Part shown: positions 12,430-25,865 of the stretch, in pieces | Layout: the number at the start of each line of letters is the position of its first letter | Numbering within the stretch: the first letter of the stretch is position 1 | DNA from: Liolophura sinensis | Taxonomy: Eukaryota > Mollusca > Polyplacophora > Chitonida > Chitonidae | Reading direction: 5' to 3' | DNA: 64,000 nucleotides | NCBI RefSeq assembly: GCF_032854445.1 | Contig: NC_088300.1 | Location: forward strand, 10,230,001 to 10,294,000 | Program-made: the position numbers and the translations under genes | Notes under the pieces: model-generated | Database searches by the model: none | Seen by the model: only the letters and a program-made list of their open reading frames with translations | What the model was told of the DNA's origin: nothing

Positions 12430-14205
12430 AAATTAGCTTTGACTTTTCGTTCAATGTCAAAGAGCTTTAGAGAGCTTTTCTTGTTTGTTTTTTTGTTCCG
12501 TGACCTACGAGAATGTAACGTCACAGGGTATCCGATGCACTACATATCTAAGTCGCTTTTGTTTTCCACGAGTTGGTTGGTGGAAAAACTAGATTTCAAT
12601 CTCTTCGTTTTTATCCCAGCCTCAAAATGCTATATTGTTATCTTACAGACAAAGAGGTTCGAAGGTGCAATTACCCAAGGGTAATGAACACGGCGAGCAA
12701 TTGTGTTAGCGAGCTTCTCTCTCGGGCTTCACACAGTGCACTATTACATGTATCGTGGAGTTAAGCCCTCTCAGACTGTGTTACAGTCATCCGCGGCCAA
12801 ATGGACTTTCCGTGTCATTAAACGGAAGACAGATTTTGAAAACAATGGTCAGTAATAATCGGCATAAATTAAAAAGCTGGATAAGTATGGAGGTCATTGT
12901 TTCAGATGTAAGTAAACAGTGAGTGGTTTTCAAGAACAACACCGAAACACCCATTCGATTCGTTGGTGTATAATATTTCTTGTGGTTTGAACCTGGTCAG
13001 GATATGATCGGCTTTATTTCGACTCGATACAGAATAGTCCTCTGTTTCAGTTATATCACCAGGCGGCCAGGTTCTGGATAGACCGCCCTTTGTTCAGTTT
13101 GTTTTGTTTGCTAATAACCAGATGTGCCTCTATGCCGTTAACAATATTTATGGTAATCATCGCCTTTCACATCCAATGGCCTGTTGCAAGGATTTGCATA
13201 TACATAGCGTTGCTATATAGGTCACAGATGTCCCTTGTATTTTGTATCTTACTCAAGGACCATTTGCAGCAAACCTATTATGACAGCCATAGCCTTGGAT
13301 GTGTACAACATGACAGTGTTGTGACTGAACCTTGAACTGGGCCGGAGTACATGTGTAACATATATAGCGCCAGTGGGTTACTCTTCTGACTTTCATCTTG
13401 GGGCCAAGATTTATCTGCGTGAGGATGCTCTTCTAAATCTTCTAAAGATACAAAGCTTTCGCTTTGTGTGAGGGAAATCAAAATTTTTGTACGATGTTTT
13501 GTGAAAATAACCCTTCAGCTGTGGGTTAGTGTTCTTTTTGTGTTCATAACATAATTGAAGCCTAAACTGTAAGTTTTGAGACGTAATATTGTAGCCTTTA
13601 GTACTTTGAAATGATTAAAAATTTACCGAATTGATGAAGAAAATTGTTCGGCTTAAGCGGGGACAAGTGTTCTTGTCCTCGCTCAATTGATACGAGTAAT
13701 ACTTGTCTATTATCGTTAATCTGTAGGGATTGCGAATGATTTCATGCTGTAACCTCGGCATGAAACGCCAGTTAAATTTTTCTTCCCGTAAACTGTATAC
13801 TCACAAGACGTTTATGGCTCCAATTGACATGATCGGTAACCAAATGATAGATTACCTCACGGACGATCTTGAACAGCATACCTCAAAAACAGATAAAGAT
13901 TCGTTTGCTACATTCAAACTTCATACATGGCAAGTCTTGTTTGGGATATTTTAAAGGTTATTTCCCGTGCATGTGATCAATTAATTAAGGGGAAAAGACT
14001 TCAGTTAAATAAACCTGTTGCCGATACCGAATCCGAGTGGATGATCGTCTTTTGTCCATTACGCTGGACAAGATAATTGTGGGTCTACGCAGGAGCCAGA
14101 CCAGTACATCTGTGTACCATAGTATCATTGTGACAGCGACAAAATACAAATTTATTTATTTTTTTTGTAAGTTGTTAAATGTTATATGCGAAAGATTTTT
14201 TTGTA
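12430..14205. other. Non-coding stretch
   Basis: Several overlapping frames of 60-80 codons on both strands; none has a recognisable domain or good splice context. Confidence 0.5.
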
Positions 14206-14415
14206 ACGTTGTTTGTGTACCTCTGATATATACTCCTGACATACGTATACAGTGTTTGTACCTTTGGTATATTCTTTGACGAACGTAGACTGTGTGTGTA
14301 CCTCTGGTATACTCTTGACGAACGTAGACAGTGTGTGTACCTCTGGTATACTCTTGACGAACGTAGACAATGTGTGTATCTCTGGTATACTCTTTGACAA
14401 ATTAGTCAGTGTGTG
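14206..14415. repeat. Tandem repeat, about 38-bp unit
   Basis: Five units of the type GTGTGTACCTCTGGTATACT + CTTGACGAACGTAGACA. The middle three are nearly identical; the outer ones are diverged and slightly longer. Short frames open on both strands are explained by the repeat. Confidence 0.9.
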
Positions 14416-17400
14416 TACATGTGATGCACTCACAGGTTCTAGTTTCTCTGTAGTTCTCCTGGAGAAGAGATTGTGCACGTAAGTCTACATCAAAGTAGAA
14501 CACCAACGTATTCTGCGGAAGGCGATAATAATTCTCACTCTCACTTTCACACCTGAATTTCCGCCTGATGGGAATACGTTTCACAGAGAATAGGTTGCAC
14601 CCAAACTCCCCCAGCAGTGAAATCACATTGCTGATCGGTCAGCCTCGATCTCGTGGGGCGAGTCTCGAGACATTCCAGCCTCACCCCACACGAGGCCAGA
14701 GGGTTGAGTAGGGGCCTGTAGGAGTAACGGTGTACATTTGTACATGCATGCTGCTAGAAACCCGAGCTTACAGAGTACATGTTTTTTGTTATATCGTCAC
14801 AAATGTGTTTAGGTGCATGCTGGCGGGGCTATAGTCTATAACATATATAGTCTTAACACACAACATGCCCCTTCTTTCCCAGTGATTTTGTCTTCAGACT
14901 TGTGTCGGCTTTTACCCGCTTCATACACGGACATGCACCGGCACTCGCGTATCGCATCTACATACATTCGTGTACATATATAACACGTGTTGGTAATATG
15001 GTCTCCAGATGAAATAATACCGACCATGCATACATGTACATGTGTAGATTTGCCACCCAATAAATACGTTTCGTAGTCCTGTTACCAATATGCCTAGCAA
15101 GACGAGCGATATACGTTATTATAGGTTCATACTCAATAAAAGTCAACGGTACGAGTCAGTCAAATAAACTCATTCGTATGTGGCTTTTGACAATGACCGC
15201 CTTGGCGACGTCTGATTCCTGTCTTAAGTTCTCTTGACCAAAGGCAGTAAGGTCACATGTTCATGTCATAGATTTCAATTGTTTGGGCTGGGAGAGTACA
15301 TTCGGTATACAGTTGACTTATTCGTGATGATATACATGTACAAACGAAACGGTATCTTGCCATTTATTGGGTTAAATCATAGTTAAGTTTATGTTGTTGT
15401 ATTCAAGCATGGTAATAAGTGCACACCAGTGCATGTCACATGGCCGTGATAACCATTGATCAACCAGGATCACGTGTTTGCAGCGCTGTACCAGATATTT
15501 TGTATATTTGTGGAATAGTTAAGTGTTATATCATGCGTTAAGGAAGAATGTCTATATCAAAGCTCATGAGGTTAATCTTAGAATTCATTAAGCTCGATGA
15601 AAAACAGCCCTTTTTGCACGCAGTTCGCCTGATATATCGGATCCCTTTGTGTAGTAGAACATTGTATAAAGTATAGATTAGCGTCGATACATAGCTTTGA
15701 CTTGTGTATTGGAAAATTGCATATATGAAGACTATAATAGCATCTACAACAACAGGCTATATATTGACATCAAAAATTAGGTAAAACGGCAACATTGTAC
15801 AGAAGCAAATGGTTCACTTCTTTTGATGCAAGCTGCATTGGATTTGTTCTGCCGTCGTTGTCATTTTTTTCATTTAAAGTATTGTTTTTCCAGACTCCTA
15901 TCCCGTGGAGCGCGACAGACACTAGAGGAGAGGGGAGACAGATTCGAAGGACCTGACCCACCTGCTGCCAGTTTGTGAGTTGGATTGGTCTGCCGGTTTA
16001 ACTTTGTAAATGTCGCTGTAATTGCCGTCCATTGGTTACTTGAAGGCTGTTATAGCCTTCATAAGGTAAAGTACTGCATTGTTATGTATACTCACACACA
16101 CACTGGTGGCGGGTAGTGACTGGAACCTAATCCACATTTGTCCCTATATAATATTGTCATTATATACAAAGCACCATTTGACATTTAAACTTACATCGTA
16201 GCCTTAATGGCCAACGTTAGCCTACGTATTCGTCGTGTATCCGCCTTCCCAGACGGAGCTGACCTCTGCACTCGCAACTCCTGCGCACTCTGTCCCATTA
16301 ACCAGGGTCGTTCTTGGTTTTCCTGAGGCTTACCGTTAATTTGTGCATATATAGGAAAACATTGTTCTGGAGAACATGTCATGGTTGAGTAGCTAATGCA
16401 AGAAAACATTACACACGAAAACGTTTGATGTAGTTAATTATAAGGTTTTATTTGTGGTGTTTAAGTGTAGTTATATTTACCGAGACCGAAGTTCACTCAG
16501 GCATGGTCTCGATTTAGCACTTCAGCTACCTGATGTGAGGGATGAAGGTAACAGCGTGCTTTTATGTACTGTAGGGTTTCATATTCGCATTTTGTAACAT
16601 GCGACCTTCTAAACGTGCGGTCACTTATCCAACTACGTGTGTTTCTGACTTTTTAACCTCTGTTTTGAAATCCGTTTGCCTCAAGTTCCCTGTTCCCTGT
16701 TCCGTGTTTCCAGGCATGGGACGAGTAAAGTGGTAAGCTCGTCTCCCGTAAAACTATAGTCCATACCTAATGATCATACTTAGATGCGCAATATCAAGGT
16801 TTACACTATTTGGCACATCTTCATCATACCGTTCTTATAAACAGGTCAGGCTAGGACAAGGTAGAAGGACGCATATAAATTATTTAGAAAGCACAATGTA
16901 TGTGAACTGTATTAAAGTGTCAAATTTTGGTAGAAGTCAAGAAATTGGCTGGGGATTCTTGTCGAAATTGTGTTCTTCCACTGTCTGGAACTCTATTTTC
17001 ATATTTCGTAAGCACCAACGGGTCAGCATCATACATTTGTGTTAGTGTGTGCAACAAGACATGCTTCCAGAAAAAAAAAAACATCCTCCAATATACAAGC
17101 CCAAGCCAGTTTGGCGACGTGTCGAATTCCTCCCTGCAGTTTTGGTTCGTTGCCGGCTGTTTAAGCATGGAGGTTTGTCAGGGATATAGCGAGCCATGAC
17201 AGCGCCTTGGAGAGCTGCGACAGAGAAATGCTCTTGAGAACGGCCAAAAACGATCAGTTCAGAAAAAAATATATATATATACATATGCTACTTGTACATA
17301 ACAGACCTTGCCATAAAATTGGGCCGACCGTTTCATGTGAAGCTCTCTATTATTGTATCCATTTCTCACCAACCACAATCCGGAAGAAATAAGTACTTAC

Positions 17401-17907
17401 AACTACAGATAAACCCAATAACGGTAGAAAAGTGGACTGCATTGGGATAAAGTCTAGGCCGTCCGCCACATAGTTATGAAAAGTATACATGGTGATTCAT
17501 TGCTCGACGCTTAAATCAATACATCGACCGGCGTTCAGTTCTTTGGGCCTTGGAAGGTAATATGTGTAACATAATGCGAAAGTGATGGCGAAAGCAGTTA
17601 CCCCTGGTCCAAAAAGTTGGAAGGAGTTTAGGAGTTTTCTGGATTACATACACAGTTAACTGCGCCACAGAGCAAATAAAATCTAAAATATATAGTATTC
17701 TTCAAAAATATGAGACATAATTGCTTTGTATGTGTTTTTGTGGGGGATTGGTTGCACGCGGTATCAGCATATGCTCATGATACATATGGATTCACAACTT
17801 GTCCTACATTATAGACTTTCTTCAGTGTTTTTGCCTTCAATTTTTAGTGACACTATGCATTTCTGATTTTTAATTTCAATCAAAACTGAATATGACCCCT
17901 ACACTTT
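14416..17907. other. Non-coding stretch
   Basis: No gene recognised. Short frames at 14402-14626, 14836-15146, 15770-15961, 16191-16409 and 16770-17392 overlap one another on opposite strands without domain or splice support. A (TA)n patch lies at 17268-17282. Confidence 0.5.
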
Positions 17908-18062
17908 GAAGTACTTGTGTTTTACGCGGTACTCAAGAATATTTACTTATGCGACAGCGGTCAGCGTTATGGTGGACAGATTCCGGGGAAACCCACAACA
18001 CTGCTGGCAGATCCCACTTACGATCGGAGAGGATACCAGCATGAGCTGGACTTCAGAATTTG
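17908..18062 (-). repeat. SINE family A, body and tail
   Basis: Minus-strand copy: GTGTTTTACGCGGTACTCAA at the tail end, then GAATATTTACTTATGCGACA and a body ending in AGCATGAGCTGGACTTCAGA. It is more diverged than the reference copy at 52183-52402, and the 5' tRNA-like part is lost. Confidence 0.8.
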
Positions 18063-19007
18063 ATAAGTTTTTGAACAACCATTTGTATGGTGTTTTAAAC
18101 TTGTTTGACATATTCAGTATTTATAAATATTGAGTTGTGATATTTCCCCTGCATGTACCTCACCCAATGTCTGAAAGCGACGATCCAGAATTACCATAAA
18201 ATGTCCAGGTTTAAATACCGGTACCAGTTTATGTGTGGACTATACATCACTGACATAAGTGACAAATTCTTGTTCTGCCCTGTTTAAACGGATTTTCCTA
18301 ATCCTCTGCAATTAAGTAATAGTGTTGTAGAATTAGTATTTGTTGTTTGGATCCCGGCTTTCCATATGTTACAGTAATTGCGGAAGTCTGTAAAGTATTA
18401 TCTAGTTTACATTTCAGGCTCGTTACATACATTACTTGTGACAAAAAGACCTCTTTGTGAAGGTTTCCTGTTCCGAAGACATGTATGTTGTTGCAAAATA
18501 CCAAGCTAACTTGTAATGTTAAGCCAACAAACAGTATAATTGTTTTGTTAATATAGCCTGTTGTTGTTAGCCAGCAGCTGACGCATTGCTCCCACCGTGG
18601 GACGTGATGTAGTAAATAATTGATTGGAAGTCGCAATTGTTTTGGAATTACCCCCATGACTTTTGCCCTTATTTGCACAAATTCATAAATTCCAATATAT
18701 ACACAACTGCTATAGGAAAAGTTCATGAATGGATGACAGTGTTTGCAGTCACTTTGCGCTCAGCTGTTTACAAAGTATTCATGAGATATGTTGGACACCT
18801 GATTCCACGAGGTAGTGGCATGAGCTGGGGTGGCCTTCATTGCGCCACCCCCCCCCCCCCCCCCCCCGTCCCTTCCAATCTATGCTATAAACGTGTAACT
18901 GATATCCGACGAGCTCAAATCCAGCACTGGGTTGCTGCAGCGTTATGTCAGGCGAATGAATATAGATTATAGTGATGGGCTGTGGCATGTTCCTCAACCC
19001 ATGTGCA
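18063..19007. other. Non-coding stretch with a 20-bp C run
   Basis: Contains a homopolymer of 20 C at 18848-18867. A 142-codon minus-strand frame (18298-18726) and a 111-codon plus-strand frame through the C run show no recognisable domain. Confidence 0.5.
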
Positions 19008-19052
19008 TGAAAGCGGTCGTATAAGTGAAAAAATTCAACGAAATAAATGAAG
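19008..19052 (+). repeat. SINE family A, degenerate tail fragment
   Basis: AAAGCGGTCGTATAAGTGAA followed by a diverged ATTC block and an AATAAATGAA end; a short, weak match to the family A 3' region. Confidence 0.4.
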
Positions 19053-21413
19053 GTAATAGTGGAGTGGTTTTGGTGTTCACGTGGTACGCCGGAGACCTGA
19101 GCTCAAAGCCAGATGTGGTCATGCCTAGGAGTTGAAAATTGGCTGTCTTCCCTGATTACCTGCTTTAAATATATGGGCATTAACGGATAGGCCAAGCACC
19201 AATCTGCCAAGTCGTAGTACCCTGTGAATGACTAAGGACGTCATGCCTGAGGTCTTCCGCATTGCATTGGTACTAGTGATGTAGAACTATAAATATGTTG
19301 GCATCGGGACAGGTCTGCTGTAAAGGAAACTCAAAACACACCATGGTGATATAACTGGTTTAGATTTCGCCACAAAATTAGCCGCCAACCAAGAATTACC
19401 CGCCAACCAAGAATTACCCGCTTTGTTTTCAGTACTTCTTTGTATAAAGCCATTTGCATGTTGAATATAGGCTGTCCGTCGAATTATTCAAACATTTGGG
19501 ATGGTTTCCATTGAAGCGTTTTATTTGACACAAGTAGAAGGGAGACGGGGTAGTTTGCATTAACAATGGGTTTGACACTAAAACCTCCGGGGCGCTAGCT
19601 TTTAGCCGACAGAGGTTCTATTTCCTGGAATTTTCTTTTGATGGCTGTGTTGATTTCCTGTTATCTGTAACTAATACGGTAAAAGCCTTAGGTGCTTTGC
19701 GACTAGATGATAAATAGTTCACATAGTGGAAATAATGTCAAGTGTGTATAGGATTGATTTCAACTGAAAATTATCGCTGCTAATCGATGTCCAACTCTAA
19801 TCTGATTTAATCTGGAAATTTTATATGCTCAGTATCTGGGCTTTCCACCAATGAGATCGGGTGTTCAAATCCAGCGTGTGCTGTTTTGCCTTTTACCAGA
19901 TGCTATGCCTATAGTAGGGTTATCTACCAGTTGATGGGCTTTAAAGATTTGCCGATCTCTTGTCACACACATGCATACGATTTATATAGGCCTTTACATA
20001 TGAAATCTGAATTGCAAATATGTCTTTTAAGATGGATTTGGAATGAGCTCTTACATGGGCGGTAGTGTTCTTGTTTTATTTTATCCCAGGTAACCGTAAA
20101 CCCCATTCTCACTAGGTAGTTGAATTGGGTGGATTTCTGTATAGTAAGGATGTTTTGTTCCGGACAGGATTTTTGTGTTGCGGTGACCGTTTCTGAATTA
20201 GCATAGCGTAATATAAATATCATGTCGTAATAAATAAACCGTTGAAGTTATTGCCTTTCTGTTGTGTGATGTTCCACATGCAAGAGTAGGCTACTGTGTG
20301 TAAACGGTGTATATAGATGTGTTTATAGATGTGTGTATATAGTCCATATATATTAGTACCTTATCACCGTGTCTATTTTCTAGATGTAACGTACATTTAG
20401 TTTTGGTGCACATCATTCGCTAGAGCTGAGTTGCCATTAAAACGAATCATCACCACCATCATCAGTTGTGTGGGAGAATTTGTTGAATCGAGTGAAACGC
20501 TTGATAATACTAATTTTTCCATACACTGGCGCAAATATATACCGCATGTATAAAAACACTAGTATAATTGTTGCGTTTGTTCAAGAACGCGCTCGATGTT
20601 GCTCATGTAACTTGTTATTATTTGAAGTATAAAAGCCATTGATGCAAGCCGATTGTTATATTTTGCGCTGGAAAAGCGGACTATACAATAAGAAGACCTT
20701 TGCTTTGTAGTCGGTAAATTCAGGCTCTGGGGTGCTTGTTGACATCGAGCCAGATAAGACAGTTGTCTGTATTCGCCCTCGTAATGTCTCTTCTGAAACC
20801 GAGCTGCTTTACATATTTGATCCAATTATTCGGCTCTTCTGAAGACATACTTCTTATTTGAATCATAGTTTTGGTTGATGGCTCTGCACATTAGAGGATC
20901 GTTGTTCAGCTGCCATGTTCTCATGAGTAAGCCTTAACATGTTATTATGTATTAGGTATCACCCCATCACGTGGCTTGAGTTTTCCATGCAGATGACCCT
21001 ATCGACTCCAGTCCTGACTTATTCAGTTTTGTGTTATTCAGGCCTATAAAGACCCATTTATAAACAGTATACACGTATACAGTTTCATTGGAGACGTGTA
21101 TTTATAGTGATCTCTTGAAGTAAGCTGCCATTTATAGCTAAGTACATATAGGTAAATTTGCTAAAATACATGTTCTTCTTAAGTCTTTTGACTTCTACCA
21201 TGTACTTTTTTTACAAGCTAATAAATGTTATAAATTATTACTATTGGTGTTGAAAGTCTGGAATGATACAATCTAGACGTCTGCTGTGGGCCAGACGCAG
21301 CCGTGTGCAGTGAAGGGAGAAGAAAACATAAAATCATGACACTGGCTGAAAAGAGTGCGTTTTTTCCTATATGGTGGTGCCTGCTGCATAATTTTGCGAT
21401 TTTTTCTCGCCAT
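19053..21413. other. Non-coding stretch
   Basis: No gene recognised. A direct repeat of the motif GCCAACCAAGAATTACC occurs at 19383-19417. A segment near 19080-19130 with GAGCTCAAAGCC vaguely resembles a tRNA-type B box and could be an old SINE head, but is too diverged to call. Confidence 0.45.
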
Positions 21414-21628
21414 ACACGTAAAGCCTGAAAATGGCATAAATCGCGGAGTCCATCGCGTCCTCCATCTTTAACACCCTGTAGTTTATGCCGGGGGTATGTT
21501 GCCTCTCAACTAATGAGAGGCAACACGTAAAGCCTGAAAATGGCATAAATCGCGGAGTCCATCGCGTCCTCCATCTTTAACACCCTGTAATTTATGCCGG
21601 GGGTATGTTGCCTCTCAGCTAATGAGAG
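21414..21628. repeat. 109-bp tandem duplication with hairpin
   Basis: Two nearly identical copies, 21414-21522 and 21523-21628, starting ACACGTAAAGCCTGAAAATG; I see only a couple of substitutions. Between them GTTGCCTCTC (21498-21507) and GAGAGGCAAC (21515-21524) form a perfect 10-bp inverted repeat around a 7-base loop. The second copy keeps CTCTC/GAGAG but not the full stem. Not the histone 3' stem-loop. Confidence 0.92.
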
Positions 21629-22001
21629 TTGTTAAAATTGCCGGCTTGTTCGTGTAAACTCTGAACCTACGTCCAACATTTCAGTTTCCCGATCGTCAAG
21701 CGGAAAACGAACTGTACTGTTCGCTAGCTTATGGATAGAAGAGTTCTGCCGGAAATGCACGAACTCCACTTCTGCGGTTTCCATCGGCAATTCTCATCCT
21801 AACACTTCAGGACTAGTTCTTAGGCAAAATGGAGTAGCCCACAGCGGATGTTGACGCTGACTTTATTTATAATTTATCAACTTGAGGTACATATTAGAAT
21901 TTTTTTGTATGGCATGCACCTGCGAGGAAATGCATACTCTTTTCCATGGTATTTGAGTGATATTTAAATTTTCTTCTCCTTGAAACAATCTAGAGGTCAC
22001 T

Positions 22002-22358
22002 TTGAGACGTAGACGATTTAGACGTCTGCAAGAAGACAGACATAAGTCTGTAATGACTCTAATAGCGTATTTAAGGGATGCGTTCACAGATATACACCTA
22101 GATATACATACTCTGAGTGACACTGAACCTATATTAAAAGAGAGCCCATGCTTGTTCTGTCCGTCAGCCAGTTTAAGATATCTTTTAAGAAATACTGAGG
22201 CAACTGTAGACCTTATACCTTCATTGTGGAGACAAGTTATTGGGTTTTGTGACGCCTCGCTTGTATGCTTGGCAAATGTTTCGAAACAAAAAATAGTGTA
22301 TAGTTCATTAGTCAGTGGACTCCGCAATGCGCCCAAGTATGCGGAATGGAAATCTTGA
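22002..22358 (+). other. Unassigned 118-codon ORF overlapped by an antisense ORF
   Basis: The frame begins with an arginine-rich stretch (MRRRRFRRLQEDRHKS) and has no recognised domain. A 157-codon frame runs on the opposite strand (21863-22336). Both may be chance frames in a decayed repeat near the 109-bp duplication. Not asserted as a gene. Confidence 0.2.
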
Positions 22359-22487
22359 TCGGGACAAAAGAATGGTCTTAGTACACAAGGCTGTTAATCT
22401 AAAGCGCTAAAAAGAAATCATAGAAAGTTGTGAATGAGATCGTGCAGTAAGCGTGCAGATCATTATAAAAATATTTTTACGTGTACT

Positions 22488-22700
22488 TGGGTTTTACGTC
22501 GTACTTAACAATTTTTCCATCATATTTCGACGAACAGTCATTCAGTTTGTGTGTGTTCAAATGCTGTGGCTTGTTGTGGCTTGTTGTGGCCAGGCCAAAG
22601 CACTGCCGCCATTGAAATATCATGCCGAAAACACCAGAAAGTACACCCCCCACCCAGTCACACTATACTGACAGCAGGCTCGCCAGCCCAAATTAACGGT
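22488..22700 (-). repeat. SINE family B, 3' half
   Basis: The tail motif lies at the low-coordinate end: GGGTTTTACGTCGTACTTAA then CAATTTTTCCATCATAT, followed by a diverged body containing ATCATGCCGAAAACACC and CACACTATACTGACAGC. A small internal expansion of TTGTGGC at 22565-22590 is specific to this copy. Confidence 0.8.
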
Positions 22701-23929
22701 ACACGGAATAATACGAACCAACTGGGCGTCTCGGCCTTATACTACAGCGTAGCACATAATGCTGTGTGCCGTGAATTAACCTTTATCCCATTGATAATCA
22801 ATCAGGCTGGTAGAAAGGTGAGGCTCGCTCACTTCGACCTGTCCACTTCATCGTTTCCCGTGTGTCAGATTCATTTGATTTAAGGTTTGGCGACTCAGAT
22901 TTCCAGTTAATCACATTGTCGTCCTTGTCCCGATCGTGATTAAAAACGGATCAAGTATTCATTTTTTTTCACCGCAGACTTCACTTTCTGCCTGGTGTCT
23001 GTCGCATGGAGTATATAACATGCTGCGTGGGCATTGCAGGAAGAACGCTGGAGTTCCATTGCTTAAAACTGGGTTGTTGTGTGTATGCAATAGACACTGA
23101 GTAGACACCGATCAGGAAGCATCTGTTTGTACAGAACCATCTATATTTACTCTCTAACAGTTGTACCGAAAATGCAAGCGTTTCTTTTAAGAATATATTT
23201 TCCTGTGTTTCATGTGGATATGAAAGTACAAGGTCCCCGATATTTGTTATTTTGTTGATAAAACATTATTGCTTATAATCTTGTCGTAAAATAACATAAA
23301 AAAATCAATTACTGAACCTTAGAAAGAGTTCAGTTTAATTTAAAAGTTCCCGGTCCGACCTTTTCTTTGTGCTGTGGACATGTATAGGTAAAGAAACGCA
23401 GAGGCTTATAGATTTCTAAACATTAGACGTCACCTTGTCGTGGGTTAAGGTTATGTAATGTCTAAATGTGGATTTAATTCGTCTCAGCATTGTGAGGTAA
23501 CTAACAGGACTGCTATAAAACCGTTTGGCGGTTTGAGACCTCCTCGAAGCTTTACACAGTGTTAACCTAGCGGAAGGGGCCCTCGGGGCATGCTGCATGA
23601 AGAGAGCGTGAGTGACGTGGTGAGAAATGGGCTAATCTCACCTATTCTTGCCGTGAAGCCAGACCTGAGGTCACCATTGTCCACATACTTCGAATGTGTC
23701 TGAATTGTAATCTGCCGGTACATGCAGTGTAAGCCCGGTTGAGAACATGCACGACTAAAGCTGCATGAATGGTGTGTCAGGCAAGTCACATGTCTTACTC
23801 CACACTCAGTTACGTATTTACACCTGCGAAAATCGCCTCTGGCCTGCTTAAGACAGTGTGCAACAGAGCGCTGACAAATTTACTTCATGGGTCGTCGTAG
23901 ACAGAAGATCCAACAGCAACACCGAGGAG
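22701..23929. other. Non-coding stretch
   Basis: No gene, RNA or clear repeat recognised; short frames lack support. Confidence 0.5.
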
Positions 23930-24262
23930 TGAGTGAGTGAGTGCTTGGGATATAACGTCGTACTCAACAATTTTTCAGTCATATGACGACGAAGGAATCA
24001 TTAGGGTGCATGTACGTGTAATGTGCCTCCTTGTTGCAGGACGGATTTCCACCGCTCTTTTATTTAGTGCTGCTTCACTGAGACGACTTACCGAAGGCAA
24101 GTAAGCGGCCCCGCCCGAGCCATTATACTGATACGGGTCAACCAGTCGTTGCACTATCCCCTTCATGCTGAACGCCAAGCGAGGAAGTCACAACTTCCTC
24201 TTTTAAAGTCTTAGGTGTGACTCAATCAAGGATTGATCCTGGATCTACCGGTCCCGAAGCGG
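23930..24262 (-). repeat. SINE family B, near-complete, subfamily B1
   Basis: Starts with a GAGTGAGTGAGTG tail (minus-strand CACTCACTCAC), then the shared 3' domain (CGTCGTACTCAACAATTTTT), a body unlike the B2 copies (contains TTGCAGGACGGATTTCCACC and GGTCAACCAGTCGTTGC), and a 5' region with a tRNA-like B box seen in reverse near 24220-24245. Body differences from the copies at 43518 and 54968 define a separate subfamily. Confidence 0.85.
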
Positions 24263-25742
24263 ACAACACCGAGGAGATACGATGTTTATGGGATTTTGTC
24301 GGGATATGTTCTGGATTGCATTTGTGCCGGGGCTGGATGTATACTCGCATGGTGTGAAGGTTCGGATCTCTTGGATGCGTTTTTATTGTAAAACACACTT
24401 CTGTCGTCGCTTGCATTTTGGAGTGGTTCTGTCAAACAGTTAAATAAAGCACACAAATGTGTCGCTATTTCTGGTATTAGTGACGTAACTAAGTATATAT
24501 GCTAAGTTTTGATTACCTTAGAAATACCAATGTTAGGCTCAGATCCACAGTTCAGTCTCATACTTTCAACAGTTTATATAGTTTCCATTCAGAACAGATA
24601 ATTGTTTCAACATCGATCGCGATTAAAAGTGGCGGACATTATACCGAGGTAAACACTTAATTCCGACATTCTCCGATACTTCCCGATAATAAATCTCTGC
24701 TACAAATGCGCTAACGGGAAAGTGTTACTGTGAATAACAATTAAGTTTAAAAACAGAGAGGAGGAAAGCCTGGAGATTTTGGCAAGTAATACATGTCCAT
24801 AGATTATTGTTTAAACTGTACGCAAATACGCCATATTTATTTTTATATAGCTGCATAAACTTGCACAAACAGAGTTGCACAAAGAGTACACATGCTGTCA
24901 GTGCTGCCTTTGTGGCCGAAGTGTGCCGAGCTTGGCCGAAGGTTAATCGACCAGCCTCGGTACACTCTCGAAGCCGTTAATAAGTTAGCGGTTGTAGCTT
25001 GTCGAGAAAAGGTCTTTTGTGAATTCCACTGGGACTAAATTGTGGCTGAATGAGGAAATAGCGACAGCAAATGTTATTACTGGCAGCCTGCAGTCACCAG
25101 CAGCAGAGAGCTGAGGCTATCTACGCTGTTCCATCCACCGCGTTCCGCAGTCCTCTCCAAGCCTTGTGTTCATGTATACAGCGGGTGAGGTTTGGCTTGG
25201 CCTTGCAAGTAAATAGTTGTGAAATCGTGAACACCAAGCCTGTGAACAGCAGGCGGCGTATGATTAAGCGTACAGCTTATGTAGAGGACCATCCTCATTA
25301 AGACCATTGGTCATTGTGTGTTCGCGAACTGACTGGGAACAGTCCGTCTGTAAGCTACATGTATACACTGGACTGCATAAGGCGGACCTATTTCACCTAC
25401 TGCATGTCTGTGGATAGATCCTTGAGGCAATTCAACCGAGGGGTGAGGAGGGTTTTTTGTACCCTAGAGCAGCAAACTACGTGGGGCATTCCGGATATGC
25501 TCTAGAACCGGTGTTGCGGGCTGTTGTACTAGCTAGTATCGCCTGTTCCAAGTCTTCCACCCACCCCCGCTGGCGCTCGCGCCTGGAATGGTCCTAATGA
25601 TATGTGGAGATTTTGTGGCGATGGCCGATGAGGCTGTATGCGTCAGACTCCAGTAGACAGCTGCTCGAAACATACGTGTTAATATTTACAATATTCCCCG
25701 CCTGTTATCTTTCAGGAGAGAGCTGCAGGCTGAAGCACTGGT
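24263..25742. other. Upstream region of SPTLC2
   Basis: No coding frame recognised. CpG content rises between about 24900 and 25650, where a promoter would be expected, but I see no unambiguous core promoter. TTATCTTTCAG at 25704-25714 is an acceptor-like site, so the first coding exon may be preceded by an unseen 5' non-coding exon. Confidence 0.4.
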
Positions 25743-25865
25743 ATGGATACCCATGGTGACTGTACCAAGATGAACGGATCCAGCAGAAAGAACGGAAAGA
25801 CCCTGAGAAACGGACAGGCCAGGAAGCACAATGGGTTCACGCCAAAGCAGCTTCCATCCGAAACG
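25743..25865 (+). CDS. SPTLC2: SPTLC2 exon 1 (first coding exon)
   Basis: Encodes a hydrophilic, basic, Asn/Lys-rich cytosolic N-terminus of 41 residues (second start at [10 protein letters not shown]), which is the poorly conserved part of the family. Ends in phase 0 at donor ACG|GTACGT. Confidence 0.85.

Noticed and set aside
14641-14700. Stem-loop with CTCGTGGGG / CCCCACACGAGG arms
   Set aside because: Arms are short and imperfect, with no repeat or RNA-gene context.
18298-18726. 142-codon minus-strand ORF
   Set aside because: No recognisable motif; overlapped by a plus-strand frame; composition resembles random AT-rich translation.
21498-21524. Histone-type 3' stem-loop
   Set aside because: Stem and loop sequences do not match the histone consensus and no histone gene is nearby.
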